Assembly: GCA_018816865.1 (NCBI GenBank)
Contig: JAHIUW010000017.1
Coordinates: 218,617-282,616 of the forward strand
Direction of reading: 5' to 3'
DNA: 64,000 bases
Origin: Pseudomonadota bacterium
Lineage (GTDB): Bacteria; Desulfobacterota; Desulfovibrionia; Desulfovibrionales; Desulfovibrionaceae
Positions 55,738-63,561 of this stretch are shown here, in pieces. Every line of letters begins with the position of its first letter. Position 1 is the first letter of the stretch. The notes below the pieces were generated by a model that was not told the origin of the DNA, ran no database searches, and was given only the letters and a program-made list of their open reading frames with translations. A program made the translations under genes and the position numbers.

Positions 55738-55893
55738 ATGTTAGGAACAATTCTCATCATCTTATTGATTCTATTTCTGGTGGGGGTCATCCCGGTGTGG
55801 CCGCATAGCCGGTCGTGGGGATATCGCCCCTGCGGCATCGGCGGGCTCATTTTGATCATCCTCGTGGTCCTGCTCCTGACCGGAAGGTTCTAG
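55738..55893 (+). CDS. DUF3309-family small membrane protein
   Basis: A 51-aa protein (MLGTILIILLILFLVGVIPV...) with two hydrophobic segments around WPHSRSWGYRPCGIGG. The WPHSRSWGY motif is the mark of the DUF3309 family, found widely in proteobacteria with no known role. AAAGGAG lies eight bases before the ATG. It is too short for usual gene finders. Confidence 0.85.
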   Translation: MLGTILIILLILFLVGVIPVWPHSRSWGYRPCGIGGLILIILVVLLLTGRF

Positions 55894-56046
55894 AGGACGG
55901 AGCTTGAGTCCTGGGCCTCGCCCGGACTCCGGCTCCGAATGTCCAGACCAGGCCAGCGCGGCCGGATTTTTGCGAGGCCTTCTCCAGAGTGGCGGAGACT
56001 GCCGGATTTTCCGGCCCTATCCTTTTACCAATTTTAGGAGGAAGAC

Positions 56047-56424
56047 ATGAATACCTTCATCGGTAACCATCTTTTACAACGCATCACCTTGTTCCTGGTC
56101 CTGATCATGAGCATGATGTCCTTTGTCCCCAATGTGGATGCCAGCTTCGTTCCCTCATCCCAGAGCAGTTCGGTGGAATTGCGCGCCCAGGACATGACCT
56201 CCGTGCAGAACACCCTGGAAAGCAAAATGGTCAAGGAACGGCTGGCCACCCTGGGCTATTCCAAGGATGAGATCAACGCCCGCCTTGGCCTGCTCTCGGA
56301 TGGGGAATTGCACAGCCTGGCCACCCAGCTCGGGTCCCTGGACGCAGGCAGCGGAGCCTTAGGCTTGGTCATCGCCATCTTGGTCATCGTGATTCTGACC
56401 CTGGTCATCATGAAGATGACGTAA
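56047..56424 (+). CDS. PA2779-family protein
   Basis: A 125-aa protein with an N-terminal signal-type helix (ITLFLVLIMSMMSFVPNVDASF), a soluble helical part (VKERLATLGYSKDEINARLGLLSDGELHSLA, typical for the family) and a C-terminal membrane helix (ALGLVIAILVIVILTLVIM). AGGAGG precedes the ATG. In Pseudomonas this family sits beside the PA2778 peptidase, as here. Function unknown. Confidence 0.85.
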   Translation: MNTFIGNHLLQRITLFLVLIMSMMSFVPNVDASFVPSSQSSSVELRAQDMTSVQNTLESKMVKERLATLGYSKDEINARLGLLSDGELHSLATQLGSLDAGSGALGLVIAILVIVILTLVIMKMT

Positions 56425-56453
56425 ACAGAGCCCGACAGCCGATCGAGACAACT

Positions 56454-57029
56454 ATGAACCCACTTCTTCGCCAGGATTGTCCGAACTTCCGCCTGCGGGC
56501 AGTCCTGGCCGTTCTTTTGTCTTTGGCTTTATCCTCCTGCGCCGTGGGCCTGCCCCGGGGCTTCACCCCGCCAGTGACCAGCAGGACCATTCCGGACGTA
56601 CCCTTCCATGCCCAGGAGGTTTTTCAGTGCGGCCCGGCCTCCCTGGCCGGGGTGCTCAACTATCTGGGCGATCCGGTCACTCCCGATGAGATCGCCCAAG
56701 CGGTGTTTCGGCCCGAACTGCGCGGCTCGGTGAGCCTTGACTTGGCCCTGTATCCCCGAGGAAGAGGCCTTTCCTCCCGCTTTTGGCGGGGAACCGTCGA
56801 GGACCTCGTGCGCAGCGTGGACACGGGCCAGCCCCTGGTGCTCATGCTGGACCTGGGTCTGGGCCCGGTGAGCACCTACCATTTTCTTGTGGTGGTGGGC
56901 TATTCGCCGCAGGGGCCCATCGTCAATACCGGCCGCAGAGAGCATGCGCTCCTACCCTGGGGCGAATTTTTACGAACCTGGGAGCGGGCCGACAGCTGGA
57001 CGCTCCTGGTGGAGGGCAAGACCCCATGA
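56454..57029 (+). CDS. PA2778-family cysteine peptidase, lipoprotein
   Basis: A 191-aa C39-like papain-fold peptidase. The lipobox is LALSSC; the active-site Cys lies in VFQCGPASLAGVLNYLG near 62 and the His in STYHFLVVVGY near 143, followed by the usual Asn/Asp segment (GPIVNTGRREH). C39 peptidases cleave after double-glycine motifs, but this family's substrate is unknown. The 3' end overlaps the TPR gene by ATGA. Confidence 0.85.
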   Translation: MNPLLRQDCPNFRLRAVLAVLLSLALSSCAVGLPRGFTPPVTSRTIPDVPFHAQEVFQCGPASLAGVLNYLGDPVTPDEIAQAVFRPELRGSVSLDLALYPRGRGLSSRFWRGTVEDLVRSVDTGQPLVLMLDLGLGPVSTYHFLVVVGYSPQGPIVNTGRREHALLPWGEFLRTWERADSWTLLVEGKTP

Positions 57030-57502
57030 ACCGCATCCTGCTCCGACAAGCGGCCCTGTGCCTGGCCCTTTGCCTGGCCTGGGGCCTGACCGCGTGTGCC
57101 CTGCCCCGAATCACCATGCACCAGGACCCCCTGAGCCCGGCCGAGCACCTCAAGCTGGGGCTGGCCTACGAGTCCAGCGGCGACCTGCCCGGGGCCCTGC
57201 ACGAATATGAATTGGCCATGGACCAGGAACCCCTGGCTCACCTCTACGCTGGCAACGTCCTGTTCGGCATGGGCAAGATGGAAGAGGCCGAGAAGGCCTA
57301 TAACCAAGCCATGCTCGACCTGCCCTTGGATCCTGAGCCGCGCAACAACCTGGCCTGGCTGCTCTACAGCCGACGCCAGCGCCTGGATCAGGCCGAGGGC
57401 CTGGCCGCTGAGGCCTTGCGCCTAGCGCCGCCTGACCGCCAAGCCGAGTTCCGGGACACCCTGGAGTGCATCCAGAGGGCGCGGGCCCCAAAAAGCCCCT
57501 AA
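57026..57502 (+). CDS. TPR-containing lipoprotein
   Basis: A 158-aa protein with a lipobox (WGLTAC) and about two to three TPR units (AEHLKLGLAYESSGDLPGALHEYELAM; HLYAGNVLFGMGKMEEAEKAYNQAM; LNNLAWLLYSRR-like). ATG at 57026 overlaps the peptidase stop codon. In related clusters the TPR part is fused to the PA2778 peptidase, so the two very likely work as one unit. Confidence 0.85.
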   Translation: MNRILLRQAALCLALCLAWGLTACALPRITMHQDPLSPAEHLKLGLAYESSGDLPGALHEYELAMDQEPLAHLYAGNVLFGMGKMEEAEKAYNQAMLDLPLDPEPRNNLAWLLYSRRQRLDQAEGLAAEALRLAPPDRQAEFRDTLECIQRARAPKSP

Positions 57503-57856
57503 CAAGTTCTTGTCAATTTACCATGGCAACAGGCGCATGCCAGCAAAGAAGAACAACTCTCCCACAAACAACAAAAGGGAATCACGGCGAGCCGGTAGGC
57601 TCTCTCCGTAATCCCCGTTTCTTACTGTGCTGGCCCAGGCGGCACGTGAACCCGCACAGCCTGCGCCCAAGGGCTTTTTTAGTCCCTTAGCAGGAAACCA
57701 ACCAGACTATTGCTGCCATTATATGCAGCCATTTAAGGCTATTGCAGACATTAAACAGTCACAACCAACCATCTTGTCGACCTGCCCTTGATTCGCAGAC
57801 ACCTGCCATCGCCCATCCACCAGAGATCATTCTTAAGGAAGCACGGCCGCACCGGC
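57503..57856 (+). other. Intergenic region with a possible structured RNA
   Basis: No gene seen. Between about 57532 and 57680 there is a nested set of inverted repeats ending in a T-run (see the RNA entry). To the right, short repeats around TGCTGCCATTATATGCAGCC follow. Confidence 0.5.
57530..57678 (+). ncRNA. Candidate structured RNA
   Basis: GGCGCA (57532) can pair with TGCGCC (57662) and GCCAGCA (57539) with TGCTGGC (57628), enclosing a strong hairpin at 57577-57616 (GAGCC-GGTA-GGCTC extended by an imperfect outer stem). CCCAAGGGC and TTTTTTA end it. There is no downstream gene on this strand to be controlled, so a free small RNA is more likely than a riboswitch. It matches no class I can name. 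Confidence 0.25.
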
Positions 57857-59545
57857 CTAGCCTCCCTCCTCCGCAGGCTTGAACCTCGCCCCCACCAGGG
57901 TGGCCAGGATCACCAAGCTGGTGGAGATGGCGATCATGATCAGCCCCAGCGCCGAGAGCTTGCCCCACAAGCCGTCTTCGGCGAAGCGCAGGATCTGCAC
58001 GGCCAGAACCTCGGTGCCCGGTCGGGAGAGCACCACCGACAGGGTCAGCTCGCGCACGAACATGGTGGCCATGAGGATCCAGGCCGAGACCATGCCCGGC
58101 ACCAGGAGCGGGATGACAATGCGGCGCATGGTCGTCACCGGCCCGGCGCCGCACACCAGGGAGGATTCCTCCAGGTGGGCATGCACCTGCACGAAGGCGC
58201 TGGCCAGGGGCCGCACCCCGTAGGGCAGGTAGGTGGCAATGTAGCCGATGAGCAGGGCCCAGATGGTGGCGTACAGCGGGGTGCGCACGAAGAACCACAT
58301 GAAGCCCACGCCGATGACGATGCCCGGGAAGGAAAAGGACAGGAAGGTCAGGGTCTCCAGCGCGCCCGAGGCCGCGCTGCGCACCTTGACCACCACGTAG
58401 GCCACCAGCACGGACAGGGCCATGCCCAGGGTCGCGCCGCCCACTCCCAGCATCAGGCTGTTCTTCAGGGAAAGCAGTGAGATAGGATCGCGCAGCACCT
58501 CTTGCCAGTGCTTCAGGCCCATCATGGAGAAGGCCCGGGCGCTGGGCACCATGGAGTACGGGGTGAGCGAGGTGTAGATCAACACCAGCACCGGCAGCAC
58601 GATGAGGATGAAAGACAGCAACCCGACCACGCCGAACATCGGCCCGCGGGCCCGGCCCAGGCTGACGACCGAGGGCTTCCAACCCCGGCTGGAAATAGTC
58701 ACGAACTTCCCGCTCTCGGCGGTGAGATAGCGATACACATAGATCAGGCTCACCGAGGTGACCAGCACGCTCATGCCGATGGCCGCGGCCGCGCCGAAGT
58801 CCGCCACGAACCCCGTGGCGATGGACCGGTAGATGTGGGTGGCCAGCACATAGATACGGCCGGGCATACCCAGCACCGAAGGTACGGCGAAGGACGCCAA
58901 GCTGCGCACCAGGGACAGGATGAAGGCGGCCAGGATGGCCGGCCGCAGCACGGGCAGTGTCACCCGGGTCAGGGTGTGCCAGGTGCTGGCCCCGCAGACC
59001 TTGGAGGACTCCTCCAGACTCACGTCGAAAGAGGCCAGGGCCGGGGCCAGGATGAGGTAGGCGATGGGCAGGTCCAACAGCCCCTCCACCATGATCATGC
59101 CCCACAGGGAGTAAATGTTGAAAGGCGAGTGCTCGAACCCTAGCACCTGACGGAAAAAGAGGTTCAGAATGCCGTTGGAAGGATTGAGCAACAACGCCCA
59201 GCTCACCGAGAACAGGATGTGCGGCACCATCATGGGGATGATGGAAATGATGCGGAAGAGAACCTTGAACGGGATGTCGGTACGGGTGTTCAGGTAGGCC
59301 AAAAACAGGGCCAGGAACGTTGCCAGGAAGGAAGATCCCAGCACGAACACCAGGGTGTTGCCCACGATTTCGAGCAAGTCCGGGTCGCCGTAGGCCGAGA
59401 TATACTTGTCTAGGGTAAAGGTGCCAAAGGCCCCCAGGCCCTCGGAGAAGCTGCCGAACAACAACATGACCACCGGGCAGACCGTGAGCAGGCCCACCAC
59501 GGTGATCAGACTCCAGGTAAGGATCGGGCGGTTTTGAGAAGACAT
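57857..59545 (-). CDS. ABC transporter permease, double-length (FbpB/AfuB type)
   Basis: A 562-aa inner-membrane protein with two copies of the binding-protein-dependent permease domain. Each has an EAA loop (LEESSKVCGASTWHTLTRVTLP and LEESSLVCGAGPVTTMRRIVIP). This fused form is typical of iron(III) and 2-aminoethylphosphonate-type importers. The start at 59545 is chosen by family and position, 13 bp after the ATPase gene. No binding-protein gene is present. Confidence 0.9.
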   Translation of the reverse strand: MSSQNRPILTWSLITVVGLLTVCPVVMLLFGSFSEGLGAFGTFTLDKYISAYGDPDLLEIVGNTLVFVLGSSFLATFLALFLAYLNTRTDIPFKVLFRIISIIPMMVPHILFSVSWALLLNPSNGILNLFFRQVLGFEHSPFNIYSLWGMIMVEGLLDLPIAYLILAPALASFDVSLEESSKVCGASTWHTLTRVTLPVLRPAILAAFILSLVRSLASFAVPSVLGMPGRIYVLATHIYRSIATGFVADFGAAAAIGMSVLVTSVSLIYVYRYLTAESGKFVTISSRGWKPSVVSLGRARGPMFGVVGLLSFILIVLPVLVLIYTSLTPYSMVPSARAFSMMGLKHWQEVLRDPISLLSLKNSLMLGVGGATLGMALSVLVAYVVVKVRSAASGALETLTFLSFSFPGIVIGVGFMWFFVRTPLYATIWALLIGYIATYLPYGVRPLASAFVQVHAHLEESSLVCGAGPVTTMRRIVIPLLVPGMVSAWILMATMFVRELTLSVVLSRPGTEVLAVQILRFAEDGLWGKLSALGLIMIAISTSLVILATLVGARFKPAEEGG

Positions 59546-59558
59546 GACAGGCGCCCCC

Positions 59559-60647
59559 CTACACTGCCAGGAGCATGCAGTGTTTCGGGTCCAGGACCAC
59601 ACTCACCGCGTCGCCCTGACGCAGGCTCAGGTCCGGCGGTGCCTTGACGAAGAGCAGGGCCTCTCCGGCCTTGACCTCGCCCTCGAAGGCCTCGCCGATG
59701 AACACCAGGCTCTCCACCCGGCCGGGGAAACTGTTGTGGCTCGGGCCGGGCTCGCCCGGCTCCAGGCGGATGAATTCGGGCCTAAAGCAGAGGGTGACCG
59801 CGTCGCCAGGCTTGAGCGCCGGACGGGCTTTGCAGGCCACCCGGCCCAAGGGCGAATCCACCAGGGTACGACCCTCTTCCTGGGCAACCACGGTGGCGGG
59901 CAGCAGGTTGGCCCGGCCGATGAAGTCGGCCACGAAGCTGTGCTCGGCATCGAAGTAAATCTTCTCGGGCGAGCCGATCTCGATGATCCGGCCCTGGTTC
60001 ATGACCGCAATGGTATCGGACAAGGCCAGGGCCTCGATGCGATCGTGGGTCACGTAGACGGCGGTGATGGAAAGCTCACTGAGGAAGGTGCGCAACTCCT
60101 TGCGGGTCTCCTCGCGCAGCTTGGCGTCCAGGTTGGACAGGGGCTCGTCAAAGAGAATGACCTTGGGCTCGGCCACCAGGGCGCGGGCCAGGGCCACCCG
60201 CTGCTGTTGGCCACCGGACAGCCGGGTGGCGGGGCGGCTCTCGAAGCCTTCCAGCTGCACGAATCGCAGGGTGCGGGCCACTCGCTCGCGCACCTCGGCC
60301 CGGGGCACCTTGCGGGTGACCAGGGGGTAGGCCACGTTGTCGAACACGGTCATGTGCGGCCAGATGGCGTAGGTCTGGAACACCATGCCCAGACCACGGC
60401 GCTCGGTGGGCACGTAGATACCCTTGTCCTGGGACCAGACCACCTCGCCGCCGATGGCGATCTCGCCCCGGTCCGGATGCTCCAGGCCCACGATGGAGCG
60501 CAGCAGCGTGGTCTTGCCGCAGCCGCTGGGGCCGAGCAGGGTGAAAATTCCCTGGGCCGGGATGATCAGGTCCACCTCGTCCAGGGCCTTAATGGTCTTG
60601 CCCCCGGACACATAGTGCTTGGACAGGCCTGAAATTTTGATTTCCAT
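59559..60647 (-). CDS. ABC transporter ATP-binding protein (FbpC/PotA type)
   Basis: A 362-aa ABC ATPase with Walker A GPSGCGKTTLLR, signature RLSGGQQQRVALARAL, Walker B VILFDEPLSNLD and a C-terminal TOBE-type domain of ~120 residues (LGRVACKARPALKPGDAVTLCFRPE). It energises the fused permease. Substrate would be ferric iron, phosphonate or a similar solute. The upstream neighbour is a prophage-type methylase, not the expected binding protein. Confidence 0.92.
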   Translation of the reverse strand: MEIKISGLSKHYVSGGKTIKALDEVDLIIPAQGIFTLLGPSGCGKTTLLRSIVGLEHPDRGEIAIGGEVVWSQDKGIYVPTERRGLGMVFQTYAIWPHMTVFDNVAYPLVTRKVPRAEVRERVARTLRFVQLEGFESRPATRLSGGQQQRVALARALVAEPKVILFDEPLSNLDAKLREETRKELRTFLSELSITAVYVTHDRIEALALSDTIAVMNQGRIIEIGSPEKIYFDAEHSFVADFIGRANLLPATVVAQEEGRTLVDSPLGRVACKARPALKPGDAVTLCFRPEFIRLEPGEPGPSHNSFPGRVESLVFIGEAFEGEVKAGEALLFVKAPPDLSLRQGDAVSVVLDPKHCMLLAV

Positions 60648-60804
60648 GGATATTCCCCCGGCACGCTGGGCCGGAAACGGACCCGCCCGCCCCGCCCCCC
60701 CCCTGCGGGCGGGGAACAGGGCCGGGTGGGCCGCTCAGGTTCGATTCATGAAGCCGGTCGCGAAAACTCGCGGCTGAATTCGCGATAATTACCCCGGCTT
60801 ATTC

Positions 60805-60841
60805 CTTTCACATGCTGTAATCTTGTTTCTGTATGTGAAAG
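60805..60841. repeat. Inverted repeat at the prophage-transporter junction
   Basis: CTTTCACAT and ATGTGAAAG (9 bp, 19-nt spacer) lie 9 bp beyond the end of the methylase gene. It could be a terminator-like element or part of the prophage end. Confidence 0.4.
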
Positions 60842-60850
60842 ACCTATCCC

Positions 60851-61642
60851 TCACAAGTATTTCAGCAGCCCCCGGTCGGGGGTGTAGTTCATAAACAGCA
60901 GCTCCTGGACCTTCTGGCTCCCCTCTTGCTGCACGGAGTACGTCGTCTCGACCTCCCGAACGCCAAAGGCCTTGAAGGCCTCCCGGATCTCGGGAACGTC
61001 GTTGATGGAGAGCAAGAACTTGCCTTTGATCTGACCAAGCACTTCGGCCAAGTGTGCGAAGTCATCCCTGGAGAAGATGTCCCTGCCATAGTCCTTCTCG
61101 CAGCCATAGTACGGCGGGTCGAGATAGAAAAACGTGGATGGTCCATCATAACGGGCCACGTAGTCCTGCCAGGGAAGGTTCTCGATGATCGTGTGGGTCA
61201 GCCGCAGATGGACCTGGGACAGCTCCTCCTCCATCCGCACCAGATTGATGCGTGGCTGGGAGGTCTTGTCCACCCCGAAAACACCGCCTTGCCTCCCTCC
61301 GAACGCCAAGCGCTGAAGGTAGTAGAATCTGGCGGCCCTCTGTATGTCGGTAAGCCCTCCGGCTGTCTGCTGCCGCCGAAAGTCGGTGAACATCTCCCGA
61401 CTGGCCAGGAGCCACTTGAACTGCTTGCAGAATTCTTCCAAGTGAGATTGAAGCACCCTGTAAAAAGCGATGAGATCGCCGTTGATGTCGTTCAGGCTTT
61501 CGCTTTTAGCCAACGGCTTGCGAAAGTATATCCAGCCTGCGCCAGTGAAGGCCTCGGCATAGTGGTCGTGCGTGGGCAATATTTTGATGATCTGATCGGC
61601 CAAGCGGGACTTCCCGCCTAGCCATGGAATTGGGGAATTCAT
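60851..61642 (-). CDS. dam: DNA adenine methylase, D12 class
   Basis: A ~263-aa N6-adenine methyltransferase. PIPWLGGKSRLADQI is the SAM-binding start motif, AFTGAGWIYF follows, and the catalytic DPPY is in FFYLDPPYYGCEKDYG near residue 180. Phages use such enzymes to protect their DNA or alter host methylation. ATG at 61642 has AAGGG upstream; the frame also allows TTG at 61648. It is separated from the tail genes by a terminator, so it is its own unit, as for a phage accessory gene. Confidence 0.92.
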   Translation of the reverse strand: MNSPIPWLGGKSRLADQIIKILPTHDHYAEAFTGAGWIYFRKPLAKSESLNDINGDLIAFYRVLQSHLEEFCKQFKWLLASREMFTDFRRQQTAGGLTDIQRAARFYYLQRLAFGGRQGGVFGVDKTSQPRINLVRMEEELSQVHLRLTHTIIENLPWQDYVARYDGPSTFFYLDPPYYGCEKDYGRDIFSRDDFAHLAEVLGQIKGKFLLSINDVPEIREAFKAFGVREVETTYSVQQEGSQKVQELLFMNYTPDRGLLKYL

Positions 61643-61843
61643 GGGCAACCCTTTATGATCCTTTTGATCTTTGGCCGTGCGCCTGCTATCAGTCCGTCAT
61701 CCTGTACAGGACAATGGAGCAGCTGGCCTTGGCCGGTGGTCCGGTGTTAGCGCACCGGTCCAGTGGGGGCGCTCGTAACGCCCCCGCCTGTTCCTCCGTC
61801 GACCCCACCCAGGGGCCGGAACTTCCATTCCTATTAGATTGTC

Positions 61844-61879
61844 AAAAAGCGTGGCGGGCCGGGTTGCACCTGGCCCGCC
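61844..61879 (-). terminator. Terminator of the phage tail genes
   Basis: An 11-bp GC stem (GGCGGGCC-AGG and complement) with a short loop, followed on the minus strand by CTTTTTGA. It begins 6 bp past the tail-assembly stop codon. Confidence 0.85.
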
Positions 61880-61884
61880 TGTTG

Positions 61885-62562
61885 TTAGCTGTAGATTGTG
61901 CTCACGGCCTCCAGGGCGGCGGCATCCCCAGCTGCGGCCACCTCGGCGTCTCGCGCTTTCTGCCAGTTGAAGACGGCCAGCTGGTGGGCCTCGCCTGCGG
62001 CCTCCACCTGGGCATACAGGGCGGCATCCATCACCACCCATATCCCAGTGCTGGCCTTCCAGTTTTGGACGACGTATCCCGGCTGCACAGCTAATTTTGC
62101 CTTGATTTCGGAGTAGCTCACTCGGGCCGAGATGTCGGAGTCGAACAATACTCCATCAACTTCAAAGCCACCGTCTCTCACCCTGTTTTTCTCGGCCTGG
62201 ATGAGTTGTCGTTTGGCGTTCTTGGCAGCTACCAGATCAAACACCCATGCCCCGGCGTCCGCGTCCCAAGTCTCGAACTCACCGGGCGCGATGTCGGTCA
62301 GCCCGTCCGGGATCGGCCCCAGCTCGGTGATGGTCACTGCCTGGCCGGTCTCGATGCTGTAATGGATCTCGCCTCGGTGGTCCTCCACCAGTTCCCAGGC
62401 CGCACCCGTCCAGCGGGCGACCTGCCCGGTGGGGATATCCGCCGGTGGGGCGGTTTCGGTCGTTCCGGCAGGCAGCATGACACGCCCGGAGTCGGCATGG
62501 GTGCGGGCCGTGGTCTGGCCGACGTATTCGCGGGTGTGGGGGTTGTAGCTATAAATATTCAT
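61885..62562 (-). CDS. Phage tail-fibre assembly / DUF4376-type protein
   Basis: A 225-aa protein. It begins with an N-terminal tail-fibre-assembly-like part (YSYNPHTREYVGQTTARTHADSG...VARWTGAAWELVEDHRGE) and ends with a ~100-residue DUF4376-like helical part (AKNAKRQLIQAEKNRVRDGGFEVDGVLFDSD). It lies 15 bp behind the tail-fibre gene, the usual place of a fibre chaperone. Confidence 0.8.
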   Translation of the reverse strand: MNIYSYNPHTREYVGQTTARTHADSGRVMLPAGTTETAPPADIPTGQVARWTGAAWELVEDHRGEIHYSIETGQAVTITELGPIPDGLTDIAPGEFETWDADAGAWVFDLVAAKNAKRQLIQAEKNRVRDGGFEVDGVLFDSDISARVSYSEIKAKLAVQPGYVVQNWKASTGIWVVMDAALYAQVEAAGEAHQLAVFNWQKARDAEVAAAGDAAALEAVSTIYS

Positions 62563-62577
62563 AGTTGTCTCCGCTAA

Positions 62578-63552
62578 TTAGCGTTTAATGATCCACATGG
62601 TAGCGATGTTGACTGGGCGAGTTTCGTCAGCCTCACGAGGAGAGCCGTGAGCGTGTTCGATTGCCTCACGTGCTCGCAGACCGTCACCGCCCGCCGCATA
62701 TGCACTCGACGCGCCAGCTGCCCTACTCAATGCATGTCCACACGCATACGACGTTGAATCAGTCCGTAGATTATGCCCATGCCCCTGGAATGCATCGGCC
62801 TGGGTGCTGCCCATCTGGCGCCCCGAATCCAGGCCTAAACCGTGGTCCCAACCACGGGCGAATCGCCCCCGCCAGTCGCCCAGATAGACCGACGTGCTCG
62901 CCGTCCAGGTCACGCCGGTGTCGTCTCCGATATCGGTGCCGGACGTGGTGCCGGAGGACGTGGAGATATAGACCGAGCCGTCGGACAGGCCCCTGCGCAG
63001 GACGCCGGACGCGACCGTCTCCCCTGCCGACCAATTGGGCACGTGCTTGGTGCCCACAACGGCGACCAGGGCAGCGTCCTCGGCGACAGTGATCATCGAC
63101 CCGTCCAGCTCATGGTAGCCGCTCGGCACGGTCTCGGAGTCGATGGCCCGGATTGTTCCGGTGGGGGCAGCATCATCATGCGTATGGTCCGCCGCCGCCG
63201 CGCCCACCTGTTCGGCGGTCACTTCGTGGGGGTTGTCGGTGTCCTCAAAGTGGGCGAGATCAACAGTCGCACCGATGATGGCATTGATCGCGGCCAGCAG
63301 CCCGGCCTCCACCTTGGCCAGGTCGCCGTCGTCGACAACTCCCGCTGCATAACGGTTGGCGATGAACCGCGCGACGCCAGCAGATATATGGCCCGTCTGG
63401 CGCAAAGCCATATTCACCAGCGCCCGATTGGCGATGCCGGGCTGGTTGCCTTTCACGCGATCGGCTGCGGCCAGGTATTCGGTCAGCGCCATCACGTCAC
63501 CGTCTTCGACGGTGCCTCCGGTGCCGAACGGGAGTATCTCGTTGGTGGCCAT
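62578..63552 (-). CDS. Phage tail fibre / tail collar protein
   Basis: A 324-aa structural protein. It has the NPHEVTAEQVGAAAADHTH segment seen in many tail fibres, followed by a collar-like C-terminal domain with LDGSMITV, FARGWDHG, QADAFQGHGH and the final DETRPVNIATMWIIKR, the classical end of tail-collar domains. His-rich motifs may bind metal in the trimer core. It would determine host-surface contact. Confidence 0.88.
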   Translation of the reverse strand: MATNEILPFGTGGTVEDGDVMALTEYLAAADRVKGNQPGIANRALVNMALRQTGHISAGVARFIANRYAAGVVDDGDLAKVEAGLLAAINAIIGATVDLAHFEDTDNPHEVTAEQVGAAAADHTHDDAAPTGTIRAIDSETVPSGYHELDGSMITVAEDAALVAVVGTKHVPNWSAGETVASGVLRRGLSDGSVYISTSSGTTSGTDIGDDTGVTWTASTSVYLGDWRGRFARGWDHGLGLDSGRQMGSTQADAFQGHGHNLRTDSTSYACGHALSRAAGASSAYAAGGDGLRAREAIEHAHGSPREADETRPVNIATMWIIKR

Positions 63553-63561
63553 GGAACCCTC

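Noticed and set aside
57577..57667. Cobalamin riboswitch
   Set aside because: AAAGGGAATCACGG and ACTGTG recall parts of that class, but the conserved GCCACTG and GCCAGGAGACCTGCC blocks are missing and no B12-related gene follows.
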